From the NCBI GenBank assembly GCA_051861445.1, contig JBHYCS010000007.1:1-64000 (forward strand): DNA of 64,000 bases. Direction: 5' to 3'. The position numbers were made by a program, and so were the translations under genes. How positions within the stretch are numbered: the stretch's first letter is position 1; each line of letters starts with the position of its first letter. Shown in pieces: positions 29,163 to 38,255 of the stretch. Source of the stretch: Parasediminibacterium sp051861445 (GTDB lineage Bacteria; Bacteroidota; Bacteroidia; Chitinophagales; Chitinophagaceae). A model generated the notes under the pieces. The model made no database searches. It worked only from the letters and a program-made list of their open reading frames with translations, and was not told the DNA's origin.

Positions 29163-29196
29163 ATGCCATCATTACAGTAGTAGATGGCATTTCTTT
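29163..29196 (+). terminator. Probable intrinsic terminator after the AraC-type regulator
   Basis: ATGCCATC pairs with GATGGCAT around a 12-base loop and is followed by TTCTTT. It lies 85 bp after the regulator. Confidence 0.6.
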
Positions 29197-29280
29197 ACCA
29201 CTATCTTTTTTTACTTTCGAATGCTAATATTTTAATGGATATATTATTTATAGTACTCCACTGATTGTTTATACTTAAAT

Positions 29281-30684
29281 ATGAAAAAAATACAGCTTGC
29301 TATATTATTGTTTGCATTATTCATTTCAAGTAAATCAACTATTTATGCACAAACAAAAGCTTTTCCTGAAGCAGAGGGTTTTGGAAAGTTTGCAACTGGT
29401 GGTAGAGGTGGAAAAGTAGTTTATGTTACCAATCTTCAAGATGCAGGTGAAGGTAGTTTTAGATGGGCTTTAGAGCAATATCCTCAACAGCCACTAACTA
29501 TTCTTTTTGCTGTAGGCGGTGTAATTGAGCTTAAAACAAAAGTTCAAATTAAACGGTCTAATTTAACTATTGCAGGACAATCAGCACCAGGTGATGGTAT
29601 TTGTTTTACAGGTAATTCACTTATATTAAACGGTGCTTCTTCAAAAGGAAATCATGGGAATATTATTATTCGATTTATTCGTTCAAGACCTGCAGGCTTT
29701 GATAGTAAAGGATTGTACGGTTTTGACATGGAAAATTGCCATGATGTAATTATCGATCATTGTAGTTTTAGTTGGGCAAATGAAGAGTGTGCAGCCTTGT
29801 ACGATACAAAAAATACAACGGTTCAATATTGTTTAGTAAGTGAGGGTTTATACGATGCTGGTCACATGAAAGGCAAGCGTTCTTATGGAGGCGTTTGGGG
29901 TGGTCAGTTTGCATCTTATCATCATAATTTATTTGCTCATTTAAACAATAGAGCCATCCGTTTTAATGGATCAAGAGCACATGATACCATGGCTATTGTA
30001 GATTATAGAAATAATGTAGTGTATAATTGGGGAAATGCAAATGCTTGTTATGGTGGTGAAGTAAATATTCAAGGTGGAATGTCTCAAGTAAACATCATCA
30101 ACAATTATTATAAACCAGGACCAGCAACACCTGCCGATTTAAAGTTTGTGCATGCTACTTATGATGCAACAAAAGCAAAAGGAACAGGACAGTGGTTTGT
30201 AGATGGAAATATTATGGAAGGTGATAAATCTTTAACCAAAAAAAATACAAGAGGTATAGATTTAAAAGAAGAAAATTATCCATCCAATGCAATTGTAAAC
30301 CAGCCGTTTAATATTTCAATTTCTTTGCCCAATCAGTCAGCAGAAGATGCGTATAAAGAAGTACTTACATTCGTTGGTGCTTATCTTCCTCAAAGAGATG
30401 AAGTTGATAAAAGAGTTATAAACGATGTGGCAAATAAAACGGCTAGTGGTTTAGGGGTGTTTGGAAAGCCCGGTATTATCGATCATCCAATGGTAGTAGG
30501 TGGTTTGCCTAATTATAAAAATGGAACCAAATTAGTAGATACAGATGGTGATGGAATTCCAGATGAATGGGAGCAACAGCATGGTTTAAATGCAAAAGAT
30601 GCCAACGATGGAAATATGGTTAATAAACAAGGCTATACAATGTTAGAACAATATTTAAACGAGCTGGTAAGTATTAAAAAGTAA
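29281..30684 (+). CDS. Pectate lyase, polysaccharide lyase family 1
   Basis: A 467-residue secreted lyase (leader ends IYAQ) that cuts homogalacturonan by beta-elimination. The right-handed beta-helix begins FPEAEGFGKFATGGRGGKV and has SNLTIAGQSAPGDGI, DVIIDHCSFSWANEE and the RAIRFNGSRA strand with the arginines expected near the active site. The C-terminus carries a calcium-binding DTDGDGIPDEWEQQHGL segment, common in Bacteroidota PL1 proteins. No type IX sorting domain is seen. It is the first gene of the plus-strand pectin block and is followed by junction repeat A. Confidence 0.9.
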   Translation: MKKIQLAILLFALFISSKSTIYAQTKAFPEAEGFGKFATGGRGGKVVYVTNLQDAGEGSFRWALEQYPQQPLTILFAVGGVIELKTKVQIKRSNLTIAGQSAPGDGICFTGNSLILNGASSKGNHGNIIIRFIRSRPAGFDSKGLYGFDMENCHDVIIDHCSFSWANEECAALYDTKNTTVQYCLVSEGLYDAGHMKGKRSYGGVWGGQFASYHHNLFAHLNNRAIRFNGSRAHDTMAIVDYRNNVVYNWGNANACYGGEVNIQGGMSQVNIINNYYKPGPATPADLKFVHATYDATKAKGTGQWFVDGNIMEGDKSLTKKNTRGIDLKEENYPSNAIVNQPFNISISLPNQSAEDAYKEVLTFVGAYLPQRDEVDKRVINDVANKTASGLGVFGKPGIIDHPMVVGGLPNYKNGTKLVDTDGDGIPDEWEQQHGLNAKDANDGNMVNKQGYTMLEQYLNELVSIKK

Positions 30685-30693
30685 TGATGATTT

Positions 30694-30776
30694 GTGTTGC
30701 CAGCTGCATCTATTTATTGATGCTTTTGTTGCGTCGCACTCTTGTACGTTCTTATCGCTACGCAGCTATTCAACAA
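30694..30776 (+). repeat. Junction repeat family A, copy 2
   Basis: GTTGCCAGCTGC at the left, core TTGCGTCGCACTCTTGTACG at 30729-30748, and ATCGCTACGCAGCTATTCAA at the right. AGCTGC near the left end and GCAGCT near the right end are exact inverted complements. It lies 10 bp after the PL1 gene and about 95 bp before the next start. Confidence 0.85.
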
Positions 30777-30870
30777 GTGTAGTAGGAGCATACGAACATG
30801 AAGTTTTTTGCTTTTATTAATTGCTTGTTCTCAATAATACTTTGGCTAAAATAATCGGAATTAAAAACAA

Positions 30871-33594
30871 ATGAAACAATTCAAAATAATAGCTTGCTTG
30901 TTAGGTTTTTCATGTGTGGTAACTTTTGCAGTTGCACAGCAAAAAACGATTCATATTGTAGCAAATAATGCAACTTCAAGCAGGGTTCAATTTGGTATAC
31001 AACAATTAAAATCAGCATTAGAAAGCAAACAATACAAAGTTGTTGTTTCAAATAAAATTTCTACTACACAACAAACAATACTCATTATTCAACAGCAATC
31101 AAATACGATTGCACATTCATCTAATATTCAAAAAATTTCCAAAGAAGGTTTTGTTATTCAATCTATCAATAAATATTTAATCGCCTTAAAAGGTGGTTCT
31201 GCTTCTGGAATTTTATACGGGTGTTTAGCTTTGAAAGATAGTATTGTATTAAACGGAAAATTACCCAAATCAACCATCATCGATTCTCCTCAAATGGTCA
31301 TGAGAGGAACTTGTATTGGACTTCAAAAAACCACTTATTTACCCGGTAGACATGTGTATGAATATCCATATACACCTACCAATTTTCCTTGGTTTTATGA
31401 TAAAAAATTATGGATACAATATTTAGACAGTTTGGTAGAAAATAGATACAACGCATTGTATTTATGGAATGGACATCCTTTTGCTTCTTTGGTAAAATTA
31501 AAAGACTATCCTTATGCTGTTGAAGTTGATGATAGTACTTTCAAACGCAACGAAGAAATCTTCTCTTTTTTAACAACAGAAGCTGATAAACGAGGTATTT
31601 GGGTAATTCAAATGTTTTACAACATCATTGTTTCAAAACCTTTTGCAGAGCATCACAATATTGCTACACAAGACCGTAATAGACCAATCATTCCACTTAT
31701 TGCAGATTATACACGAAAATCTATAGCAGCATTTGTAGCAAAATATCCCAACGTAGGTTTAATGGTAGCTTTGGGCGAAGCAATGGAAGGTGTAGGGCAA
31801 GATGATATTGATTGGTTTACCAAAACAATTATTCCAGGTGTAAAAGATGGGTTAGTAGCACTTGGAAAAACGGAAGAACCACCTATTGTTCTACGAGCCC
31901 ATGATACCGATGCACCTGCTGTAATGGAAGCTGCTTTGTCGCTCTACAAAAATTTATATACAGAAGCAAAATACAATGGTGAAGCTTTAACAACATATAC
32001 ACCTCGTGGTCCTTGGGCAGAATTGCATAGAAAATTAAGTAGCCTTGGTTCTGTACAAATAGAAAACGTACATATACTTGCCAACTTAGAACCTTTTAGA
32101 TATGGAGCAACAGATTTTATAAAAAAATCGGTTCAAGCCATGCATCAAGTGCACCAAGGAAATGGTTTACATCTTTATCCAGAATCATCTTATTGGGATT
32201 GGCCGTATTCAGCCGATAAAACACCAAAACGTTTATTGCAAATTGAAAGAGATTGGATTTGGTACAAAGCATGGGGAAGATATGCATGGAATGTAAATAG
32301 AAACGAAAAAGCTGATGCTATTTTTTGGAATCAGCAAATAGCAGCTCAATATGGAACTAATGTAAATGCTGCATCAAACATAGTTAAAGCATACAATGAA
32401 ATTGGAGAAATTGCTCCCAAATTATTGCGTAGATTTGGAATTACAGATGGCAACAGACAAACCTTAACCTTAGGCATGTTAATGACACAACTCATTAACC
32501 CATATCGATACGGTTTATTTACGTTATTGTATAATTCTGAAGGACCAGAAGGTGAAATGCTTACAGAATTTGCAGAGAAACAATGGAAGCAACAACCCCA
32601 TATTGGTGAAACACCTGTACAGGTTATTAAAGAAGTGAAAAAACATGCACAAATAGCTGTAAAAGCAATACATTCTGCCTCCAAAAAAGTAACTGCCAAC
32701 AAAGAAGAATTTAAACGTATTGTCAACGATGTATTAGCCTATAAAGCTTTAGCCAATCATTTTGCAGATAAAGCAACTGCTGCATTGTTTGTTTTACGCT
32801 ATAAGTATTCTCAAAAACTACAAGATTTAGATACTGCATTTTCATTTTTAAATAAAAGCGTACAACACTACAAGCAACTAGTTAAGCTAACAAAAGATAC
32901 GTATTTGTATGCCAATAGCATGCAAACCCAACAGCGTAAAATACCTGTAGGTGGCAATGATGGTAAAAATAAAACCTGGGAAGAATTATTACCTTTTTAT
33001 GAAACAGAGTTGAATAATTTTAAACGCAATATCGATTCTTTAAAACATCCAATTGCATCTACTGTAATAAAGAAAAAACAGCCATTACAAAACGCAGTAG
33101 TTGAATTAGCCGATAAGAATATTCAATGGTACAGCATTGCCACAGGTAATTTTTTATTTGCAGATACTGCTACCTATATCAAAGATTTTGCAGAAGAGTT
33201 AAGCAATTTAAATGCTTTAAAATTACCCATGTTTCAACAACAAAGAATGGGTACAAACATTGAGTTTACTAACAATAAACCTATAAAAGTTTTGGTGGCA
33301 TATTTTAATTCAAAAGATAAACGTTATTTACAACCTTCTCAATTGGAAACAGATGCTTCTGCCAATGATTTTGGACAAGCAGAGCCTAAAATAAACAATG
33401 CCATGGTTATTTCAGGGTTACCAACAGTTAATGTGCATACGTTTAGTTTTAAAGCCGGCAAAAATGTATTAAAACTACCTAAAGGAATTTGTTTGGTATT
33501 AGGTTTTGTAAATGATGAGGATACATTTCCTAGATACGATGCTGGCTTAATTCAAGGTGGAATAAAAAAAGAACTTGATTGGTTATTCGAATAA
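30871..33594 (+). CDS. GH67/alpha-galacturonidase-like secreted hydrolase
   Basis: A 907-residue protein with a signal peptide ending VAQ, an N-terminal GH20b/GH67N-like alpha/beta domain (about 24-125) and a TIM-barrel region (about 140-480). The barrel has segments RYNALYLWNGHPF, ADKRGIWVIQMFYNI, VGLMVALGEAMEGVGQDDIDWF and LRAHDTDAP, followed by a long helical region and a C-terminal beta-sandwich. The layout resembles proteins named alpha-D-galacturonidase in Bacteroidota, distantly related to GH67 alpha-glucuronidases. Acidic residues in GEAMEG are plausible catalytic groups. A role in freeing terminal galacturonic acid fits the flanking PL1 and GH28, but specificity is not shown by the sequence. 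Confidence 0.6.
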   Translation: MKQFKIIACLLGFSCVVTFAVAQQKTIHIVANNATSSRVQFGIQQLKSALESKQYKVVVSNKISTTQQTILIIQQQSNTIAHSSNIQKISKEGFVIQSINKYLIALKGGSASGILYGCLALKDSIVLNGKLPKSTIIDSPQMVMRGTCIGLQKTTYLPGRHVYEYPYTPTNFPWFYDKKLWIQYLDSLVENRYNALYLWNGHPFASLVKLKDYPYAVEVDDSTFKRNEEIFSFLTTEADKRGIWVIQMFYNIIVSKPFAEHHNIATQDRNRPIIPLIADYTRKSIAAFVAKYPNVGLMVALGEAMEGVGQDDIDWFTKTIIPGVKDGLVALGKTEEPPIVLRAHDTDAPAVMEAALSLYKNLYTEAKYNGEALTTYTPRGPWAELHRKLSSLGSVQIENVHILANLEPFRYGATDFIKKSVQAMHQVHQGNGLHLYPESSYWDWPYSADKTPKRLLQIERDWIWYKAWGRYAWNVNRNEKADAIFWNQQIAAQYGTNVNAASNIVKAYNEIGEIAPKLLRRFGITDGNRQTLTLGMLMTQLINPYRYGLFTLLYNSEGPEGEMLTEFAEKQWKQQPHIGETPVQVIKEVKKHAQIAVKAIHSASKKVTANKEEFKRIVNDVLAYKALANHFADKATAALFVLRYKYSQKLQDLDTAFSFLNKSVQHYKQLVKLTKDTYLYANSMQTQQRKIPVGGNDGKNKTWEELLPFYETELNNFKRNIDSLKHPIASTVIKKKQPLQNAVVELADKNIQWYSIATGNFLFADTATYIKDFAEELSNLNALKLPMFQQQRMGTNIEFTNNKPIKVLVAYFNSKDKRYLQPSQLETDASANDFGQAEPKINNAMVISGLPTVNVHTFSFKAGKNVLKLPKGICLVLGFVNDEDTFPRYDAGLIQGGIKKELDWLFE

Positions 33595-33624
33595 AAATTT
33601 ACACAAAATCTACATTCTACATAC

Positions 33625-35166
33625 ATGAAAAAGATAATCTTAATTCTTGGCTTTGTAACCATCATTCATTGCTTAAATGCTCAATCATTTTACAATGTAT
33701 TAAGCTATGGAGCTAAAAACGATAGTTCTAAAATTTGTACGCAAGCTATTGCAAAAGCCATTGATGCTGCAAGCAAAAAAGGAGGAGGCACTATTTATTT
33801 TCCAGCAGGTAAATATTTAACAGGGCCAATTCATTTTAAAAGCAATATCACTTTGTTTATAGATGCAGGTGCAGAAATTCATTTCAGCGATAATTTCGAC
33901 GATTATTTGCCTTTTGTAGAAAGCAGATATGAAGGTGTAGATGTTATGAGTTTTTCTCCTTTGTTCTATGCATATAAAGTTGAAAGAATTGCAATTATTG
34001 GTAGAGGAATCATCAATGGTCATGGAAAAAAATGGTGGTCTGCTGCTGAATCTAAAAATTTATTAGAAGGTAGAAATAAATGGCAACAATTATCAGATAG
34101 CCTTAATAAAAATATCTTATTACCTGATGATGCTCGTCAAACCAAGAAAGGTTTTTTAAGACCGCCACTTTTTCAACCGATGTATTGTAAAAATATTTTG
34201 GTAGAAGGTGTAACCGTTATCAATTCTCCCTTTTGGACAATTACACCTGAATTCTGCGAAAATGTTACCATACATGCTGTTACAATTAATAATCCACCTT
34301 CACCAAATACCGATGGAATCAATCCTTCTAGTTGCAACAATGTTCATATCTCTGATTGTCATATCAGTGTTGGCGATGATTGTATTACAATAAAATCAGG
34401 CAAAGATTTACCTGGACGAACTAAAGCTACTCCAGCTCAAAATTATACCATCACCAATTGCACCATGTTGTCAGGTCATGGAGGTGTAGTTATTGGAAGC
34501 GAAATGAGTGGTGATGTTAAAAAAATAGTCATCAGTAATTGTGTGTTTGATGGCACCGATCGAGGTATTCGAATAAAAACAGCAAGGGGAAGAGGTGGTG
34601 TAGTAGAAGATATTCGTGTAAGCAATATTGTAATGAAAAATATTAAACAACAAGCGATTGTACTAGATATGCAATATGCTAAAACGCAAGCAGAGCCTGT
34701 TTCTGAGCGTACGCCAGTGTTTAGAAATATTCATCTAAGTAATATTACAGCCGAAGCCAAACAAGCCATTTTTATCAATGGTTTAGCTGAAATGCCAATC
34801 GAAAACATCACTTTCAATGATATGCAAGTAGATGCAGAAATTGCTTCAGTAATTAAAGAAGCTAAAAATATTGAGCTACATAATGTAGCTATTCAAACAA
34901 AAAAAGGTTCAAGTTTGGTTATCGAAAATGTAGATTATTTAACCATTAACGCATTCAAAACCTTAAAGCCAACAGATAAGCCAGCATTGCAATGTACCAA
35001 TGTAAGCAATTTGTTTTTATACAATTCAAACCCTGTTGCAAGTGCTGCTTACGTAGAATTTATCGGGGCAAAAACGAAGAATATTGTATTAAAGAATAAC
35101 AATTTTAAATCGGTGCAAAAACCAGTTGTAGTTGCTGCTGATGTGCAAGAAAAGATAGAAGAATAA
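33625..35166 (+). CDS. Polygalacturonase, glycoside hydrolase family 28
   Basis: A 513-residue secreted beta-helix hydrolase of galacturonan (signal peptide ending LNAQ). All four GH28 signatures are present: NTDG (about 228), GDDC (about 250), GHG (about 283) and RIK (about 316), which supply the catalytic Asp residues and substrate-binding Lys/His. The N-terminal part YNVLSYGAKNDSSKICTQAI is the usual GH28 opening. It lies 30 bp after the alpha-galacturonidase-like gene with no repeat between, suggesting one cistron pair. Junction repeat A follows. Confidence 0.93.
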   Translation: MKKIILILGFVTIIHCLNAQSFYNVLSYGAKNDSSKICTQAIAKAIDAASKKGGGTIYFPAGKYLTGPIHFKSNITLFIDAGAEIHFSDNFDDYLPFVESRYEGVDVMSFSPLFYAYKVERIAIIGRGIINGHGKKWWSAAESKNLLEGRNKWQQLSDSLNKNILLPDDARQTKKGFLRPPLFQPMYCKNILVEGVTVINSPFWTITPEFCENVTIHAVTINNPPSPNTDGINPSSCNNVHISDCHISVGDDCITIKSGKDLPGRTKATPAQNYTITNCTMLSGHGGVVIGSEMSGDVKKIVISNCVFDGTDRGIRIKTARGRGGVVEDIRVSNIVMKNIKQQAIVLDMQYAKTQAEPVSERTPVFRNIHLSNITAEAKQAIFINGLAEMPIENITFNDMQVDAEIASVIKEAKNIELHNVAIQTKKGSSLVIENVDYLTINAFKTLKPTDKPALQCTNVSNLFLYNSNPVASAAYVEFIGAKTKNIVLKNNNFKSVQKPVVVAADVQEKIEE

Positions 35167-35185
35167 TGCTTGTGTAAGAATATTT

Positions 35186-35264
35186 ATGTAGTCGGCTGAA
35201 GAACAAATATTGAGCTGTTGTTGCGTCGCACTCTTGTACGTTTGTATCGCTATGCAGCTAATGC
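35186..35264 (+). repeat. Junction repeat family A, copy 3
   Basis: ATGTAGTCGGCT at the left, core TTGCGTCGCACTCTTGTACG at 35221-35240 (35 bases after the ATG, as in copies 2, 4 and 5), and ATCGCTATGCAGCTAATG at the right. It lies between the GH28 and GH95 genes, about 150 bp before the GH95 start. Confidence 0.85.
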
Positions 35265-35411
35265 TACTAGTTTGTAAGTACATCCTTTTTTATTAGTGGT
35301 AATTATGGGTTTAAAAATGTTAAATTAGAAGTTTCAAAGAACTATAAATATGAAATAATAACTGAACACAATTTGTGAAATTTTAAATCAGTTGAACAAA
35401 GATTTTCTGCT

Positions 35412-38255
35412 ATGTACACCAACAAAACAAAACATAAAACCTTTTATTTTTTATACATACAGGCATCTTTTTGTTTTTTATTTTTTATGCTCACGTTATT
35501 GCCATGTAAGGCTCAAGAATTATGGTACAAGCAGCCTGCTAAAAAATGGACAGATGCTTTGCCCATTGGTAACGGAAGAATTGGTGCAATGGTTTTTGGT
35601 GGTGTAGAAGAAGACAGAATTCAATTCAACGAAGAAAGTTTATGGACGGGTGAGCCTAGAGCATACAATAAAAAGAATGCATACCTTTTTCTGCCACAAA
35701 TAAGAAGTTTAATACAACAGGGCAAACAGAAAGAAGCAGAGGCATTGGCTGATAAAGAATTCATGGGTTTAAAAAGTGAGGCCGGAAATAGAGAATCTTG
35801 GTTACAATCCGTTCAAAAAGGAGAGGGGTTAAACATACATCCTGCTTCACCTTCTTTCAACGATAATGATTGGAAAACCATGCAACAACCTGTTTATGAT
35901 GGTTGGGAAACTGTAGGCTTCGATGGTTTAGATGGTGCAGTTTGGTTACGTAAATCATTTATAATTCCAAAAGAATGGCAAGGGAAAGATTTAGTTTTAG
36001 ACTTGAACAGAATTAGAGATATCGATTTTACTTACATAAACGGCACCTTGATTGGAACAAACAATTCAACCGATGCAAGAAAGTATATCATTCCTGCTAA
36101 CTTGTTGGTAAATGGAAAAAATATTATTGCAATTCAAGTCATCAATTTTTTTGATAAAGGAGGTATACAAGGATATAAAGATACTACTAGGCATATTGGT
36201 ATTTATCCTAAAGAATTGGGTGAAAATGCTAAGCTTTCATTAAATGGTAATTGGAAGTATTTTGTGCAAAACAACAACCCACCAGCGACAGCTGTTTATC
36301 AAGCAAGTTACCAACCTTTTGGCGATGTGTATTTTCACTTCAACAATGCTCAAAATCATTCCAATTATAAACGAACATTAAACATTGCCAATGCAACGGC
36401 AACAACTACTTATCAAGTAAATAATATTCAATTTAAAAGAGAATATTTTGTGTCAGCCATTCATCAAGTTATGACGGTTCGTTTTACTGCGTCTGCTAAA
36501 CGGGTACTAAATTTTGCAATAGAATTCAATAGTATACATGCACAAAAAAGTGTTACTGCTTTAAATAATAATACACTACTATTGAAAGTTCAAGTAAAGC
36601 ATGGAGCTTTATATGGCACAAGTATGTTAAAAGTTGTGTTGAAAGATGGAACTACAAGTATTCAAAATAATCAACTTATTATTCGTAATGCTACATCTGT
36701 AAACGTTTATGTAGCTGCAGCAACCAACTTTAGAAATTATCAATCTGTTGATGAAAATCCAATGCAAAAGTGTACGGACGTTTTAGCTAAAATTTCTACA
36801 ACCAATTATCAACAAATTTTGCAACAACATATTGCAGATTATCAATCTTACTACAACAAGTTTAAAATCAATTTAGGAACGTCTCTTTTTGATCAATTAC
36901 CAACTGATGAAAGGCTCAAAAATTTTGCTACCAATTCAGATCCTGCATTTGTAGCTTTATATACCCAATATGGAAGATATTTATTCATTTCAAGTTCTCG
37001 TAAAAATACCATGCCTCCTAATTTACAAGGTATTTGGAACGATTTAATATCACCACCTTGGGGCAGCAAATACACCACCAATATTAATGCTCAAATGAAT
37101 TATTGGCCTGCAGAAATTTTAAATCTTTCTAGTCTTCACCAGCCTCTATTTACAATGATTGAAGAGTTAAGTGAAACCGGAAAAATAACTGCTAAAAATT
37201 ACTATAATGCAAGAGGTTGGGTATTGCATCACAACACCGATTTGTGGAGAGGAACAGCACCCATCAATGCAGCAAATCATGGTATTTGGGTAACAGGTGG
37301 TGCATGGCTTTGTCAGCATTTATGGGAACATTTTTTATATACTAACGATACCAATTTTCTTCGTACAAAAGCCTATCCAATTATGAAATCTGCTGCAATG
37401 TTTTTTGTAGATTTTTTGGTAAAAGATAGTGCTACAGGTTATTATATTAGCACTCCATCTAATTCTCCAGAACAAGGTGGTTTAGTGGCTGCACCGACTA
37501 TGGATCATCAAATTATAAAGGCTTTGTATAAAAATACAATTGCAGCAGCTTATCTATTAAAAGTAGATCAACTTTTTGCAGATACTTTATCTCGTCAAAG
37601 CAAAGAAATTGCTCCAAATAAAATTGGTAAGTATGGACAATTGCAAGAATGGTTGGTAGACAAAGATGATACTATCAATAAACATCGGCATGTTTCTCAT
37701 CTATGGGCTGTTTATCCAGGCAATGAAATTAATTGGAATGAAACACCAGATTTGATGAGGGCTGCAAAGCAATCTTTATTGTATAGAGGTGATGCTGCTA
37801 CAGGTTGGAGTTTGGCTTGGAAAATTAATTTTTGGGCTCGTTTTAAAGATGGTAATCATGCCTATCGGCTCATAAAAATGTTATTCAATACGGCAGATAA
37901 AGGTGGTGCAGGTTCGTACAATAATTTATTCGATGCTCATCCTCCTTTTCAAATTGATGGCAACTTTGGTGCAGCTGCAGGAGTTGCAGAATTACTAGTG
38001 CAAAGTCATGCCGATTATATTGATATTTTACCAGCTCTTCCCACAGAATTTGAAAATGGAAAAGTAAGTGGTATTTGTGCAAGAGGTGCATTTGAATTAA
38101 GCATTCAATGGCAAAAGCATCAACTAAAGCAGTTAATTGTTACCTCAAAAGTTGGTGGAAATTGTGCATTAAAATATGGCAGTACTGTTGTGAATTTGAA
38201 AACAAAAAAAGGTAAATCTTATACACTCAACAATCGTTTACAAATAGTTCGATGA
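35412..38255 (+). CDS. Glycoside hydrolase family 95 (alpha-L-fucosidase/alpha-L-galactosidase type)
   Basis: A 947-residue secreted enzyme with a leader ending CKAQ. The GH95 N-terminal domain opens LWYKQPAKKWTDALPIGNGRIGAMVFGG. The (alpha/alpha)6 barrel (about 480-850) holds NINAQMNYWPAE (about 558), HHNTDLWRG (about 605) and HPPFQIDGNFG (about 846). A jelly-roll domain of about 150 residues (DWKTMQQPVYDGW to HIGIYPK, about 155-275) is inserted into the N-terminal domain and resembles the insert found in some SGNH acetylesterases. RG-II contains both L-fucose-type and L-galactose residues, so either specificity fits. The stop overlaps the next open frame by 4 bp. Confidence 0.85.
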   Translation: MYTNKTKHKTFYFLYIQASFCFLFFMLTLLPCKAQELWYKQPAKKWTDALPIGNGRIGAMVFGGVEEDRIQFNEESLWTGEPRAYNKKNAYLFLPQIRSLIQQGKQKEAEALADKEFMGLKSEAGNRESWLQSVQKGEGLNIHPASPSFNDNDWKTMQQPVYDGWETVGFDGLDGAVWLRKSFIIPKEWQGKDLVLDLNRIRDIDFTYINGTLIGTNNSTDARKYIIPANLLVNGKNIIAIQVINFFDKGGIQGYKDTTRHIGIYPKELGENAKLSLNGNWKYFVQNNNPPATAVYQASYQPFGDVYFHFNNAQNHSNYKRTLNIANATATTTYQVNNIQFKREYFVSAIHQVMTVRFTASAKRVLNFAIEFNSIHAQKSVTALNNNTLLLKVQVKHGALYGTSMLKVVLKDGTTSIQNNQLIIRNATSVNVYVAAATNFRNYQSVDENPMQKCTDVLAKISTTNYQQILQQHIADYQSYYNKFKINLGTSLFDQLPTDERLKNFATNSDPAFVALYTQYGRYLFISSSRKNTMPPNLQGIWNDLISPPWGSKYTTNINAQMNYWPAEILNLSSLHQPLFTMIEELSETGKITAKNYYNARGWVLHHNTDLWRGTAPINAANHGIWVTGGAWLCQHLWEHFLYTNDTNFLRTKAYPIMKSAAMFFVDFLVKDSATGYYISTPSNSPEQGGLVAAPTMDHQIIKALYKNTIAAAYLLKVDQLFADTLSRQSKEIAPNKIGKYGQLQEWLVDKDDTINKHRHVSHLWAVYPGNEINWNETPDLMRAAKQSLLYRGDAATGWSLAWKINFWARFKDGNHAYRLIKMLFNTADKGGAGSYNNLFDAHPPFQIDGNFGAAAGVAELLVQSHADYIDILPALPTEFENGKVSGICARGAFELSIQWQKHQLKQLIVTSKVGGNCALKYGSTVVNLKTKKGKSYTLNNRLQIVR

